Below are positions 45,956 to 55,121 of a DNA stretch of 64,000 nt, piece by piece. Below the pieces are notes generated by a model. It did no database searches. It worked only from the letters and a program-made list of their open reading frames with translations, and had not been told where the DNA came from. How positions within the stretch are numbered: position 1 is the first letter of the stretch; each line of letters begins with the position of its first letter. This DNA comes from Aquirufa rosea (lineage in GTDB: Bacteria > Bacteroidota > Bacteroidia > Cytophagales > Spirosomataceae). Position numbers and translations under genes: made by a program. The stretch is taken from positions 1 through 64,000 of the forward strand of contig NZ_SDHY01000004.1 in assembly GCF_004118285.1 (NCBI RefSeq), read 5' to 3'.

Positions 45956-46069
45956 GTTAAGTTTAATCAGGTTTAAAAACAATAGGAATATCCATTCCAA
46001 GCACTAAAATCAATGAAAATAAGCGAGTATCCTAATAAAAAATGAATACATTTAGCAAATTTATTTCCT

Positions 46070-47137
46070 ATGAAAACACGCTCTATCTACCTTTTAATCA
46101 CATTGGTTTTGCCCCTAAGCCTTTTGGCCCAAAATAACCTATCGCCCCATCAAGCTGTCAACTACTTTTTAAGTACTTTAAACCAAGAGGAAATTAAAAA
46201 AGTCAGCTACTCTTTTCAGGATAGTGTCAGAAAAAAATGGACCAATCTTCCGGTAGGATTAGTTGCCAGACCAGGCATACAATATGGTTCATTGTCTGAT
46301 AAAAGTAGGCTGGCTTTTCATCGAGTATTAAGCTCCATGTTAAGTTCACAAGGCTACTTGAAAACCACCAGCATCATGCAGTTGGATGATATACTCAACA
46401 CCTTATACCAAGAGGCTTACGATAAAGGGGAAATCAAAAAAGAATTTTTGACTCAAATGCAAAAGTTAAATTGGGCACACGGGAATTATTATATCTCCGT
46501 CTATGGTAAACCAAGTGAATCGGCACCTTGGGGTATCAATTTTGGAGGACATCACATGGCACTCAGCTTGACTTCCGACGGAAAGAAAATGAGTATGTCA
46601 CCCTATTTCATTGGAACAGATCCTGCCGAAGTAAAGTCTTCCAAATATGCAGGATTGCGTGTACTTAGCAAAGAAGAAGACTATGGATTTATGTTGGTCA
46701 ACATGCTTTCGGATGCTCAAAAAGCAAAAGCCATTTTGCCACAAGCCGTACCAAAAGACATCATTACTTCCCCCAATAGCCGACAGCGTATTGACTCCTA
46801 TTATGGCATTGCGGTAAAGGAATTTAATGAGGCTCAAAAAGCTGTACTGAAAATGTTAATCCAAGAATATGTCCACAATTTTGAACATGAAAAATCACAC
46901 CAAATGATGGACAAAATTGCAACCACTGGCATGGATAAAATCTACTTTGCTTGGGTGGGAAGTTTAGAGAATAATAAATCCCATTATTACATCATCAATG
47001 GCCCAGATTTTTTGATAGAATATGACAATGTTGGGTTCAGCAATGATGGAAACCACATACATGCTATCTTACGAGAAAAAGGAAATGATTTTGGAGATGA
47101 CCTATTAAAGATGCACTATTTAGAATCTAAACATTGA
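46070..47137 (+). CDS. DUF3500 family secreted protein
   Basis: A 355-aa protein with signal peptide (cleavage near LLAQ). DUF3500 members have NLP-type segments LPVGLVARPGIQYGSLSDKSRLAFHRVL, WGINFGGHHMALSLT and FAWVGSLENNKSHYYIINGPDFLIEYDN, all present. Function is not known to me for any member; the conserved GGHH and IHAILRE.NDFG parts suggest a binding site. Complete in length. Monocistronic. Confidence 0.82.
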   Translation: MKTRSIYLLITLVLPLSLLAQNNLSPHQAVNYFLSTLNQEEIKKVSYSFQDSVRKKWTNLPVGLVARPGIQYGSLSDKSRLAFHRVLSSMLSSQGYLKTTSIMQLDDILNTLYQEAYDKGEIKKEFLTQMQKLNWAHGNYYISVYGKPSESAPWGINFGGHHMALSLTSDGKKMSMSPYFIGTDPAEVKSSKYAGLRVLSKEEDYGFMLVNMLSDAQKAKAILPQAVPKDIITSPNSRQRIDSYYGIAVKEFNEAQKAVLKMLIQEYVHNFEHEKSHQMMDKIATTGMDKIYFAWVGSLENNKSHYYIINGPDFLIEYDNVGFSNDGNHIHAILREKGNDFGDDLLKMHYLESKH

Positions 47138-47244
47138 TTAAAAGGGATTGTAATCTTTCTTTTCCTAGTAGATTATCCTAATAAATTCTAAATTGCACCT
47201 GCTCATAACACAGAACCCCATTCCCAACCATTAAATTTATAGGC

Positions 47245-48735
47245 ATGAAAAAAATCCTTGTTATCATCCTAAGTGTAGGCTTATTAAGCCCCATTTTCGC
47301 GAAAGAAAACTTGCCTAGAACCATCGTTACCACTGATGGAGAAATTGATGATGTGGATACCTTCATTCGGATGCTCTTGTATTCCAATGAATTTCATTTG
47401 GAAGGTTTAGTTTACTCCAGTTCCATGTGGCATTATAAGGGTGATGGCAAGGGGACTTTGTTCACTTCTGAAATGGAAATGACCAAGAAAATGTATGGGG
47501 CAAAAACCGACCTTCGCTGGCCGGGAGTTCAATGGATTCAGGATTTATTAAAAGCTTATGCAGAAGTTTATCCCAACCTGATTCAACATGCCAAAAATTA
47601 CCCAAGCCCAGCCTACTTGAATAGTTTGGTCAAAGTGGGGAACATCGACTTTGAGGGAGAAATGGAAAAAATTACTCCAGGATCTGAATGGATTAAAGCA
47701 AAATTATTGGACAATAATCCAGAAGCCATTTACCTACAAGCTTGGGGAGGAACCAATACCATTGCGCGTGCCTTAAAATCTATAGAAGAAGCATATTCCA
47801 AGCAAAAAGATTGGCCCATCATTCAAGAAAAAATCTCCAGAAAAGCCATCATTTATACGGTCATGGACCAGGATGCTACTTACAAAAAATACATTGGTCA
47901 ACATTGGCCAAAGATTCGGGTATTCTATAATGCTCGTCAATTCGCCAGTTTTGCCTACCCTTGGAAAAGAGTCATGCCGAAGGTCGCTCAACCCTATTTT
48001 GAGGGTCCTTACATGTCCAAAAACATCATTTTAAACCATGGCCCATTATTAAAAATGTATTATGCCTATGGTGATGGCCAAAAGCAGGAAGGAGATGATG
48101 AACATATTCACGGAGATCCTAGCAAATTGAAAAATGCGCAATGGGGTAGTTTTGTCCCTTATGATTTTATTTCAGAGGGCGATTCTCCCGCATTTTTACA
48201 CCTCGTGGATGTAGGATTAAACAATCTGAACAATCCGTCTTACGGTGGCTGGGGCGGTCGATTTGCTCCGGCCAAAGACAATCCCTATCGATATGAGGAC
48301 AACGAGAAGGCTGCTGACTTCAATCCTGAAGTAGGGAAACTGGATATCAACTACTCTCAAACCCGGTGGTTGATCGCACTACAAGAGGACTTCGCGGCGC
48401 GGGCCGACTGGTGTGTAAAAAGTTTTAAAGAGGCCAATCATGCTCCGCAAATTACTGTGAGGGAAGGTATGAAGGTATACGCCCAACCTGGCCAAAGCCT
48501 AACCTTGAATTTGCTGGCCATCGATCCAGATAAAAATGAGGTAACACTAACAGGCTGGCCCTACACCGAGGCGGGAAGTGGCACTGCTGACATCCAAATC
48601 ACGGGAAACAAGGCTTTGGTCAAAATTCCAGCAAATGCGCAAAAAGGGGAGACTTACCATGTAATCATCGAGGGAAAAGATCATGGATCCCCTTCTCTTA
48701 GAGGATATCGGAGGGTGGTGGTTAACATCTTATAA
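47245..48735 (+). CDS. Sde182/DUF1593 nucleoside-hydrolase-like secreted protein
   Basis: A 496-aa secreted protein. After a signal peptide (IFAKE) comes a nucleoside-hydrolase-like domain (DUF1593, about 25-330) with VTTDGEIDDVDTFIRML, the equivalent of the Asp-rich calcium site, and HGDPSK later. The C-terminal Ig-like domain (about 400-496; APQITVREGMKVYAQPGQSLTLNLLAIDPD) matches the Sde182 C-terminal domain. Members were noted in cellulose-degrading Saccharophagus; the substrate is unclear, and hydrolysis of an N- or O-glycosidic bond is inferred from the fold. Confidence 0.85.
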   Translation: MKKILVIILSVGLLSPIFAKENLPRTIVTTDGEIDDVDTFIRMLLYSNEFHLEGLVYSSSMWHYKGDGKGTLFTSEMEMTKKMYGAKTDLRWPGVQWIQDLLKAYAEVYPNLIQHAKNYPSPAYLNSLVKVGNIDFEGEMEKITPGSEWIKAKLLDNNPEAIYLQAWGGTNTIARALKSIEEAYSKQKDWPIIQEKISRKAIIYTVMDQDATYKKYIGQHWPKIRVFYNARQFASFAYPWKRVMPKVAQPYFEGPYMSKNIILNHGPLLKMYYAYGDGQKQEGDDEHIHGDPSKLKNAQWGSFVPYDFISEGDSPAFLHLVDVGLNNLNNPSYGGWGGRFAPAKDNPYRYEDNEKAADFNPEVGKLDINYSQTRWLIALQEDFAARADWCVKSFKEANHAPQITVREGMKVYAQPGQSLTLNLLAIDPDKNEVTLTGWPYTEAGSGTADIQITGNKALVKIPANAQKGETYHVIIEGKDHGSPSLRGYRRVVVNIL

Positions 48736-48766
48736 TCCAGAAATAAAACAGATTCAATAAAAAATA

Positions 48767-48780
48767 GCACAATATTGTGC
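48767..48780. promoter_or_regulatory. Perfect 14-bp palindrome upstream of the DUF1080 operon
   Basis: GCACAATATTGTGC equals its own reverse complement. It stands 130 bp before the DUF1080 start and 32 bp after the preceding stop, without a T run, so operator is more likely than terminator. The same gap has a direct repeat TCTAGGAG (about 48851 and 48882). Confidence 0.5.
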
Positions 48781-48908
48781 CGCGTCAGGTTTAAGCTGAT
48801 GGTTTTTCAATTATATTGAGCATTGAAATAATCTAAACCTAAAAAACGAATCTAGGAGTCTCCATTTCTTCGATGAAATTCTAGGAGCATGATGATTCCA
48901 TCAACCTC

Positions 48909-49544
48909 ATGAAATCATTGATTGGGATAGCCCTCCTATCCACCTTCTGCCTCCATATGGCTTTCGCCCAAAAACAGAAAAGCACACCTTTGTTCGACGG
49001 AAAAACCTTTCAAGGTTGGGAAGGCGATACGCAACATACTTGGCGTATTGAAAATGGTATGATCATGGGTGGATCTTTGGAAAATACCGTCCCACATAAT
49101 GACTTTTTATGTACCCAAAAAACCTACGCCAATTTTATTTTAAGGCTCAAAATTAAGCTAACAGGCGACCAAGGTTTTATCAATTCGGGAATTCAATTTC
49201 GAAGCAAGCGACTACAAAATCCTGCCTATGAAATGACTGGCTATCAAGCAGATTTTGGTAAGGATTATTGGGCTAGTCTCTATGATGAATCCCGACGAAA
49301 TAAAACCTTAGCTAAACCCGATGACCGGGAGGTGTTGACCTGGATTAAATTTAACGACTGGAATGATTATGAAATCAGGGCGGTCGGTCGACGTATCCAA
49401 CTATTCATCAACGGTAAGATGAGTGTGGATTATGAGGAACCTGATACCTCGATACCGCAATCAGGATTAATTGGCATTCAAATTCATGGTGGCGGGAAGG
49501 CGCTTGTAGCCGTAAAAGATATTTATCTGCAAGAACTTCCGTAA
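48909..49544 (+). CDS. DUF1080 (3-keto-glycoside hydrolase-like) secreted protein
   Basis: A 211-aa concanavalin-like jelly-roll protein of PF06439. Seen: signal peptide ending near AFAQ, LFDGKTFQGWEGD...TWRIENGMIMGGS, ILRLKIKLTG..FINSGIQFRSK, and WNDYEIRAVGRRIQLFINGK..VDY, all conserved in the family. Members from Bacteroides have been shown to hydrolyse or eliminate 3-keto-glycosides. Export fits with the periplasmic GMC/Gfo-type oxidases of this window. Followed by the PVC-type dehydrogenase 18 bp downstream, very likely one operon. Confidence 0.9.
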   Translation: MKSLIGIALLSTFCLHMAFAQKQKSTPLFDGKTFQGWEGDTQHTWRIENGMIMGGSLENTVPHNDFLCTQKTYANFILRLKIKLTGDQGFINSGIQFRSKRLQNPAYEMTGYQADFGKDYWASLYDESRRNKTLAKPDDREVLTWIKFNDWNDYEIRAVGRRIQLFINGKMSVDYEEPDTSIPQSGLIGIQIHGGGKALVAVKDIYLQELP

Positions 49545-49562
49545 CCAATTCTCTATAAACCT

Positions 49563-52421
49563 ATGAACAAATCTATCCGTTATTTTTTGGGTCTAGTCCT
49601 AAGCCTTTTTCTTAGCATTCCCAGCTATTCTTTTACCCCGATTTCAGTACATCTAGATAGTACCAAAATAGACTTCGATTACACCTTGGAAGCCACCATG
49701 CTTGGCTATTTTTCCAAAGATGGTACAAGAAATCCTACGCTGAAGGCCAATAAAGGCAAAAAAGTGAGGATTACGATTGTCAATGGGGAACAAATGACCC
49801 ACGACATCTCTATGGAAAAATTGGGTATCAAAAGCGCTACCATTTTAGATAAAGGATCCAGTACCAGCATCACCTTCATCGCTCAGTCTAGCGATACCTA
49901 TTTCTGTTCGATCCCAGGCCACCGAGCAGCGGGTATGGTGGGAAAATTTGAAGTGGTGGAAGGAGCTATTAGGACTGAGCTAGTCAAGGGCGTTCGTCCT
50001 AGTAAAAATGGTAAAGCTTTAAATCTCAATTTTGAAACAGGAAACTTGGAAGATTGGAAAGCAGAAGGAGATGCTTTTGCCAGCCCGATCATCAACCAAG
50101 ACCCTTCGCCCCTGCATGATAAGACCATGAAAATAGGTCAAGAAGGAACTTATTTTATCAGTAGTGGCGGAACTAAAAACTATGCCTTCACCGGTACTTT
50201 AAGCTCGGTACCCTTTAAAGTAAGCCAGCCTTTCGCTAGTTTCTGGGTTTCTGGTGGTGCCCTGCAAGATACCCGCGTCGAATTGGTCTTAGCCAAAAGT
50301 AAGAAAGTAATTTTTAGCTCTACTGGACAAGGTCGAGCGACTTTACAACCGGTAGTAGCCAATCTGAAACCCTATTTGCACCAAGATATTTTCATCCGCA
50401 TCATTGATAAGGAGACAGGTATCACACCCATCCCTTATGTAGCGCATGATAAATTGGCACATATCAATTTTGACAACTTCCAATTTCATACCCAAAGGCC
50501 CAATTACCCGAATGAGCTCAAACAAAAGGACATCATCATTCTTCCACCATTGGACCCCGTCCTCAACGCAGGCCTTTCAGGAGTCAAGGCGGCAGAGGCC
50601 ATGACTTTGCCTAAGGGTTTCAAAATCAACTTAGCCGCTGCAGAACCCGATGTGGTTCGTCCCATTGCCTTTACGATTGATGCCAAAGGACGTTTATGGG
50701 TGGTTGAAGGCCATACCTATCCTGTTCCTGCCCCCGAAGGACAAGGCAAGGACCGTATTCTCATTTTTGAAGATACCGACGGGAATGGCACCTTGGATAA
50801 GCGCAAGGTCTTTATGGAAGGCTTAAATTTAGTAAGTGGCATTGAAGTGGGTATGGGCGGAGTTTGGTTAGGGGCTGCCCCTTACCTATTATTCATTCCT
50901 ACCGATTTTCAAACGGATAAACCTACGGGACCAGTCCAAAAACTCTTGGATGGCTGGGGTGTGCATGACACGCACGAGGTGTTAAATAGTTTACGTTGGG
51001 GACCCGATGGCTGGCTATATGGTAATCATGGAGTATTTACCCATTCCAATGTCGGCAAACCAGGTGCTACGGATCAAGAAAGAACTAAAATCAATGCAGG
51101 AGTCTGGAGATTTCACCCAACTACGCATCAATTCGAGGTTTTTGCCGAAGGAACCAGTAACCCATGGGGAATAGATTTCAACGATTATGGACATCCCTTT
51201 ATCACAGTTTGTGTCATTCCACACATGTTCCATATCATTCAAGGGGCACGCTATGAGCGCCAAGCAGGCAAGCATTTCAACCCTTATACCTACGAGGACA
51301 TCAAAACCATAGCTGACCATCGGCATTATGTAGGCGACCGTGGCCCACATGCGGGTAATTTCCGCTCTGCATCCGCCGGAGGTGGTCACGCGCATGCAGG
51401 AGCCATGATTTATTTAGGTGGTAATTCGTGGCCTAAGGAATTCCGAAATAACATCTTCATGAATAATATCAATGGGTCTAGAATGAATGTGGATCAGTTG
51501 AACCGAGAAGGCTCAGGATATATCGCCTCCCACAAAAAGGACTTTATCGTCATGAACGACTCCTGGTCCCAATGGCTCAATTTTAAGTACGATCCGAGCG
51601 GCTCGGTTTTCGCGATTGACTGGTACGACAAAAACCAATGCCATAGTTCTAATCCAGATGTACATGATAAAACCATGGGAAGGATTTTTAAAATCAGCCA
51701 TGAAAATGATCAATGGGTTCAGGTAGATTTGACGAAAGCCTCCGACATGGACTTGGTGAATTATCAACTTCATGCCAACGAATGGTATGTCCGACAAGCG
51801 AGAACCATTTTACAAGAAAGAGGTGCCAATCCAAAAGTGCATGAAGCACTTAAAAGCATCATCGACAAAAACCCGGATGTGACCAGAAAACTACGAGCGC
51901 TTTGGACTTTGCATGTGACCGAAGGGTTGACAGAAAAATATTTACTAGCATTATTAAATCATTCGGATGAAAATATCCGCAGTTGGGCGATACAGTTAGC
52001 CGCAGAAAAGAAACAAGTTTCTGCTGATATGTTAAGTCAATTTGAGAGCCTGGCGCGTACGGATAAATCAGCACAAGTTCGACTGTATTTGGTGTCCGCT
52101 TTGTTGCGTTTAGATCCTATCAAACGTTGGAATGTATTAGATGCTTTGGTACAAAAAACAGAAGATAAAACCGATCATAATTTACCATTGATGCTTTGGT
52201 ATGCCGCCGAGCCTTTGGCTACCTTAGATGTAAAAAGAGCCATTCAATTGGGCCAAAAATCAAAAATGCCCAAGTTTTTACACTACACCATCCAGCGAGT
52301 GGCAGCCCTGAAAACGGATGAGGCCATGGCTTCTTTGAAGGACTTACAATCCCAATTAGGGCATTCCCATGAGAACCATGAAATTAGTATGTTATTGGAT
52401 AAAGTATTGAGTCAAAAATAG
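49563..52421 (+). CDS. PVC-type dehydrogenase with a fused N-terminal cupredoxin
   Basis: A 952-aa secreted protein. Order: signal (1-24), cupredoxin domain (about 30-132) with the full type 1 copper ligand set H80, C115, H120 and M125 (THDIS, YFCSIPGH, AGMVG), a galactose-binding-like module (about 145-310), the PVC-type beta-propeller dehydrogenase domain (about 340-720; MTLPKGFKINLAAAEPDVVRPIAFTID opening) and HEAT-like helices (about 740-950). It ends without the CxxCH cytochrome domain usual for this family. Inference: electrons pass from the propeller to copper instead of heme. Likely partner of DUF1080. Ends 1 bp before a convergent GNAT gene. Confidence 0.88.
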   Translation: MNKSIRYFLGLVLSLFLSIPSYSFTPISVHLDSTKIDFDYTLEATMLGYFSKDGTRNPTLKANKGKKVRITIVNGEQMTHDISMEKLGIKSATILDKGSSTSITFIAQSSDTYFCSIPGHRAAGMVGKFEVVEGAIRTELVKGVRPSKNGKALNLNFETGNLEDWKAEGDAFASPIINQDPSPLHDKTMKIGQEGTYFISSGGTKNYAFTGTLSSVPFKVSQPFASFWVSGGALQDTRVELVLAKSKKVIFSSTGQGRATLQPVVANLKPYLHQDIFIRIIDKETGITPIPYVAHDKLAHINFDNFQFHTQRPNYPNELKQKDIIILPPLDPVLNAGLSGVKAAEAMTLPKGFKINLAAAEPDVVRPIAFTIDAKGRLWVVEGHTYPVPAPEGQGKDRILIFEDTDGNGTLDKRKVFMEGLNLVSGIEVGMGGVWLGAAPYLLFIPTDFQTDKPTGPVQKLLDGWGVHDTHEVLNSLRWGPDGWLYGNHGVFTHSNVGKPGATDQERTKINAGVWRFHPTTHQFEVFAEGTSNPWGIDFNDYGHPFITVCVIPHMFHIIQGARYERQAGKHFNPYTYEDIKTIADHRHYVGDRGPHAGNFRSASAGGGHAHAGAMIYLGGNSWPKEFRNNIFMNNINGSRMNVDQLNREGSGYIASHKKDFIVMNDSWSQWLNFKYDPSGSVFAIDWYDKNQCHSSNPDVHDKTMGRIFKISHENDQWVQVDLTKASDMDLVNYQLHANEWYVRQARTILQERGANPKVHEALKSIIDKNPDVTRKLRALWTLHVTEGLTEKYLLALLNHSDENIRSWAIQLAAEKKQVSADMLSQFESLARTDKSAQVRLYLVSALLRLDPIKRWNVLDALVQKTEDKTDHNLPLMLWYAAEPLATLDVKRAIQLGQKSKMPKFLHYTIQRVAALKTDEAMASLKDLQSQLGHSHENHEISMLLDKVLSQK

Positions 52422-52422
52422 G

Positions 52423-52848
52423 TCAAGATTCTGGAGAAATGAAGGAAATTCTTTTCTCCATGTTGACATATTCCAAACCATTTTTAACAAAAGTATCCCC
52501 TACTTTTTTCATGCCAAATTTCTCATAAAATGGGGCTTTCTGTAGCCTGGCATGACACCAAATTTTATCGGTACCTAGTCCAGCATAATGTTCCAATACA
52601 TGCTTCAATAAAACAGTACCATAACCTTTGCCTTGCTCCGAAACGAGCGTAGCAAATTTCCTAAATTGAATGGATTGATTTTCTTTAAATAACGAAATAA
52701 CCGACTTGATTTCCCCCGCATCCAAAACACCCAAATGTATAGCGGATTCATCGCCAGTAACTTTAACAAAATCCAGGTCTTTATCTGGCCACATGACCTC
52801 CTGACGAATCACCCAAACTTGCTCTATCGGTATTTCTTGAATTTGCAT
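52423..52848 (-). CDS. GNAT family N-acetyltransferase
   Basis: A 141-aa acetyltransferase of the ElaA/YitI-like branch: short N-terminus, then FRKFATLVSEQGKGYGTVLLKHVLEHYAG (acetyl-CoA motif) and LQKAPFYEKFGMKKVGD. The 3' end is 1 bp from the PVC-type gene; the next gene upstream is the PQQ dehydrogenase, 4 bp away on the same strand, so it may ride on that transcript. Substrate unknown. Confidence 0.85.
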   Translation of the reverse strand: MQIQEIPIEQVWVIRQEVMWPDKDLDFVKVTGDESAIHLGVLDAGEIKSVISLFKENQSIQFRKFATLVSEQGKGYGTVLLKHVLEHYAGLGTDKIWCHARLQKAPFYEKFGMKKVGDTFVKNGLEYVNMEKRISFISPES

Positions 52849-52852
52849 GAAT

Positions 52853-54946
52853 TTAATTTAAAGAGAATGCCAAATAATGGTCGCCCGATTTCGTTTTCAA
52901 CTTGCCTCCTCCACAGGCGATGACCACAAATTGTTTACCATCCACGGCATAGACAGATGGAGAAGCATAACCTGCAGCTGGTAATTTATACCGCCATAAT
53001 TCCTCTCCCGTAGTTCGATCGAAAGCCCTGAAATATTCATCTTTGGTCGCTGCAATAAACACCAATCCTCCGGCCGTCACGGCGGGGCCCCCATAATTAT
53101 CGGTCCCAGTTCTAGGTATTCCTTGTGCCATTAACTCGGGATACTCTCCCAAAGGCACTTGCCAAATTTTCTTCCCCGTTTGCATATTCATCGCAGTCAG
53201 CGTGCCCCATGGCGGCCGACTAACCGGATAGCCTTTGGAGTCATACCAACGGTTATAGCCCGTCATCAAATAGTCCGAGCTCGATAAATGATTGGCCGAA
53301 TTAACTTCGACATTATCCCCTTGCAAAAATGACCAGATGGCTTCTTTTTGTTCCTGAGAAATAGACTGCAAGGAAGGCATTCTCCCTCTTCCTTGATTGA
53401 GCAATTGCACGAAGCTTTTCAGCTTATATTTTTTGTTCACTTGCAGCAAGGATGGTACCGAACCATCTTCACTCCCTTGCCTTTTAGGACCATGACAACT
53501 CATGCAAAATTGTTCATAAAGTACGCTGGCCTTAGTCGTTTTTTGTATCTTGGTATTGGGTACCAAAGAAGTATAAACGGGATTCTCTTTGGCAGGGATG
53601 TACATGATTTGATGCTCATCTACGGCGGCCCCGCCCCACTGCGCACCACCGTCAGTACCCGGGAAAAAAATGGTTTTCTCCTTACCAACGGGTATATACG
53701 CATGGCCAGATTTAGATAAAGCCAATTCTTTTTTGATATCCTCAACATGGGAAGCCCAAGGATTAATGTCCTTTTCCAAAAAGCCTTGTCGGGTAAAAGG
53801 CTCAGGCCAAGTGGGAATAGGTTGAGTTTTAGCGGCTAATTCACCCGGAATATCGGAAGCAGGAAAAGGTGTTTCTACGATGGGATAAATGGGTTTTCCC
53901 GTCACTCGATCCAAGACAAACATGAAGCCTTGTTTGCTCAACACAGAAACTACGTCACGTTTCACGCCATTCACGGTGATAGTAAACAAATTGGGTGGCG
54001 CAGGAATATCCCGATCCCAAATGTCGTGATGTACCGTCTGAAAATGCCAAAGTCTTTTCCCCGTTCTGGCATCTAAAGCCAACAGGCAATTGGCAAAAAG
54101 GTTATCTCCCTTTCGGTTTCCCCCATAAAAATCAAAGGCAGCGGAGCCCGTGGGAGCATAGACGATTCCGCGCTTTTCATCCAAGGCCATGCCCATCCAG
54201 CTGTTGGCACCCCCTAGGTTTTTGTAATTGTCCTTCTCCCAGGTAGTATATCCGAATTGTCCGGGCTTAGGGATGGTCTGAAAAGTCCATACCAATTTCC
54301 CGGAAAGAGCATCATAAGCACGGATATCTCCCAAGAGCGCCGTGGCCGATTCAGATACCCGAGTGCCCACGATGACTAAATTATTAAAAATGGTCACGGG
54401 GGTATTGAGGGAGACGTATTCATCTGCCCCATCCCGTTGGATGCCCTGTAATAAATTGACCTTGCCCCCTTGTCCGAAACTGGAAATGGTTTTGCCGGTT
54501 TTGGCGTCTAGAGCAAATAGGTAGGAGCCATAACCAAAAAAGATGCGTGATTTTTTACCGTTTGACCAATAGCTCAGTCCCCGACTGGTGGTGCTATTGG
54601 TTTTTATGTGGATGTCGGTCCGCCACAGTTCCACCCCTGATTTAGCATCCAGCGCAAATGCCTGAGTATTGGCAGAAACCCCGTATAAAATCCCTTGGAT
54701 GATGATGGGATTGCATTGCATTTGCGTACCGTTTGTGAGGGTATCCGCTCCGCCCGCATCGTATTCCCAAGCGAGGGATAATTGTCCCACGTTGGACTTA
54801 TTAATCTGTTGTAAAGGCGAAAAATGATTTCGGTTATTGCCCCCATGATACGAAGGCCAATCCACGGCCATCCGCTTTTGCCAAGAGACAAAACCCAGCA
54901 ATAATCCTAGGATGGAGATCCCCATCAAGAACAGTATCTTTTTCAT
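52853..54946 (-). CDS. PQQ-dependent dehydrogenase with embedded cytochrome c
   Basis: A 697-aa exported quinoprotein of the membrane glucose/polyol dehydrogenase type. Start set at ATG 54946, which begins a signal/anchor (MKKILFLMGISILGLLLGFVSW); six codons more are open upstream. Seen: W.SYHGGNNRNHFSPLQQI, repeated propeller tryptophan-docking motifs (ALDAKTGK..W), HHDIWDRDIPAPP (conserved PQQ-binding region) and, inserted between propeller blades near residue 481, a heme site CMSCH (C481). Electrons go from the sugar through PQQ to heme c. Substrate unknown. Fits the periplasmic oxidation theme. Confidence 0.9.
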   Translation of the reverse strand: MKKILFLMGISILGLLLGFVSWQKRMAVDWPSYHGGNNRNHFSPLQQINKSNVGQLSLAWEYDAGGADTLTNGTQMQCNPIIIQGILYGVSANTQAFALDAKSGVELWRTDIHIKTNSTTSRGLSYWSNGKKSRIFFGYGSYLFALDAKTGKTISSFGQGGKVNLLQGIQRDGADEYVSLNTPVTIFNNLVIVGTRVSESATALLGDIRAYDALSGKLVWTFQTIPKPGQFGYTTWEKDNYKNLGGANSWMGMALDEKRGIVYAPTGSAAFDFYGGNRKGDNLFANCLLALDARTGKRLWHFQTVHHDIWDRDIPAPPNLFTITVNGVKRDVVSVLSKQGFMFVLDRVTGKPIYPIVETPFPASDIPGELAAKTQPIPTWPEPFTRQGFLEKDINPWASHVEDIKKELALSKSGHAYIPVGKEKTIFFPGTDGGAQWGGAAVDEHQIMYIPAKENPVYTSLVPNTKIQKTTKASVLYEQFCMSCHGPKRQGSEDGSVPSLLQVNKKYKLKSFVQLLNQGRGRMPSLQSISQEQKEAIWSFLQGDNVEVNSANHLSSSDYLMTGYNRWYDSKGYPVSRPPWGTLTAMNMQTGKKIWQVPLGEYPELMAQGIPRTGTDNYGGPAVTAGGLVFIAATKDEYFRAFDRTTGEELWRYKLPAAGYASPSVYAVDGKQFVVIACGGGKLKTKSGDHYLAFSLN

Positions 54947-55121
54947 GGGATTGGATTTTGTCAAATGTAAGGGTTTCTAGAGATAAATGGGTAGGTTTTT
55001 GAATTTCAGTTGACAAGCCTTGTCTGATGATGTGGGGAAATATGAGTAGAATTAGGAAATGATTATTTAGGCAATGTTTATTGCTTAGAAAATCAATACT
55101 TAGAAACTATTAAATCTAAAT

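Noticed and set aside
51015-51395. 126-codon antisense frame in the PVC-type gene
   Set aside because: Shadow ORF; the plus-strand protein is clearly conserved there.
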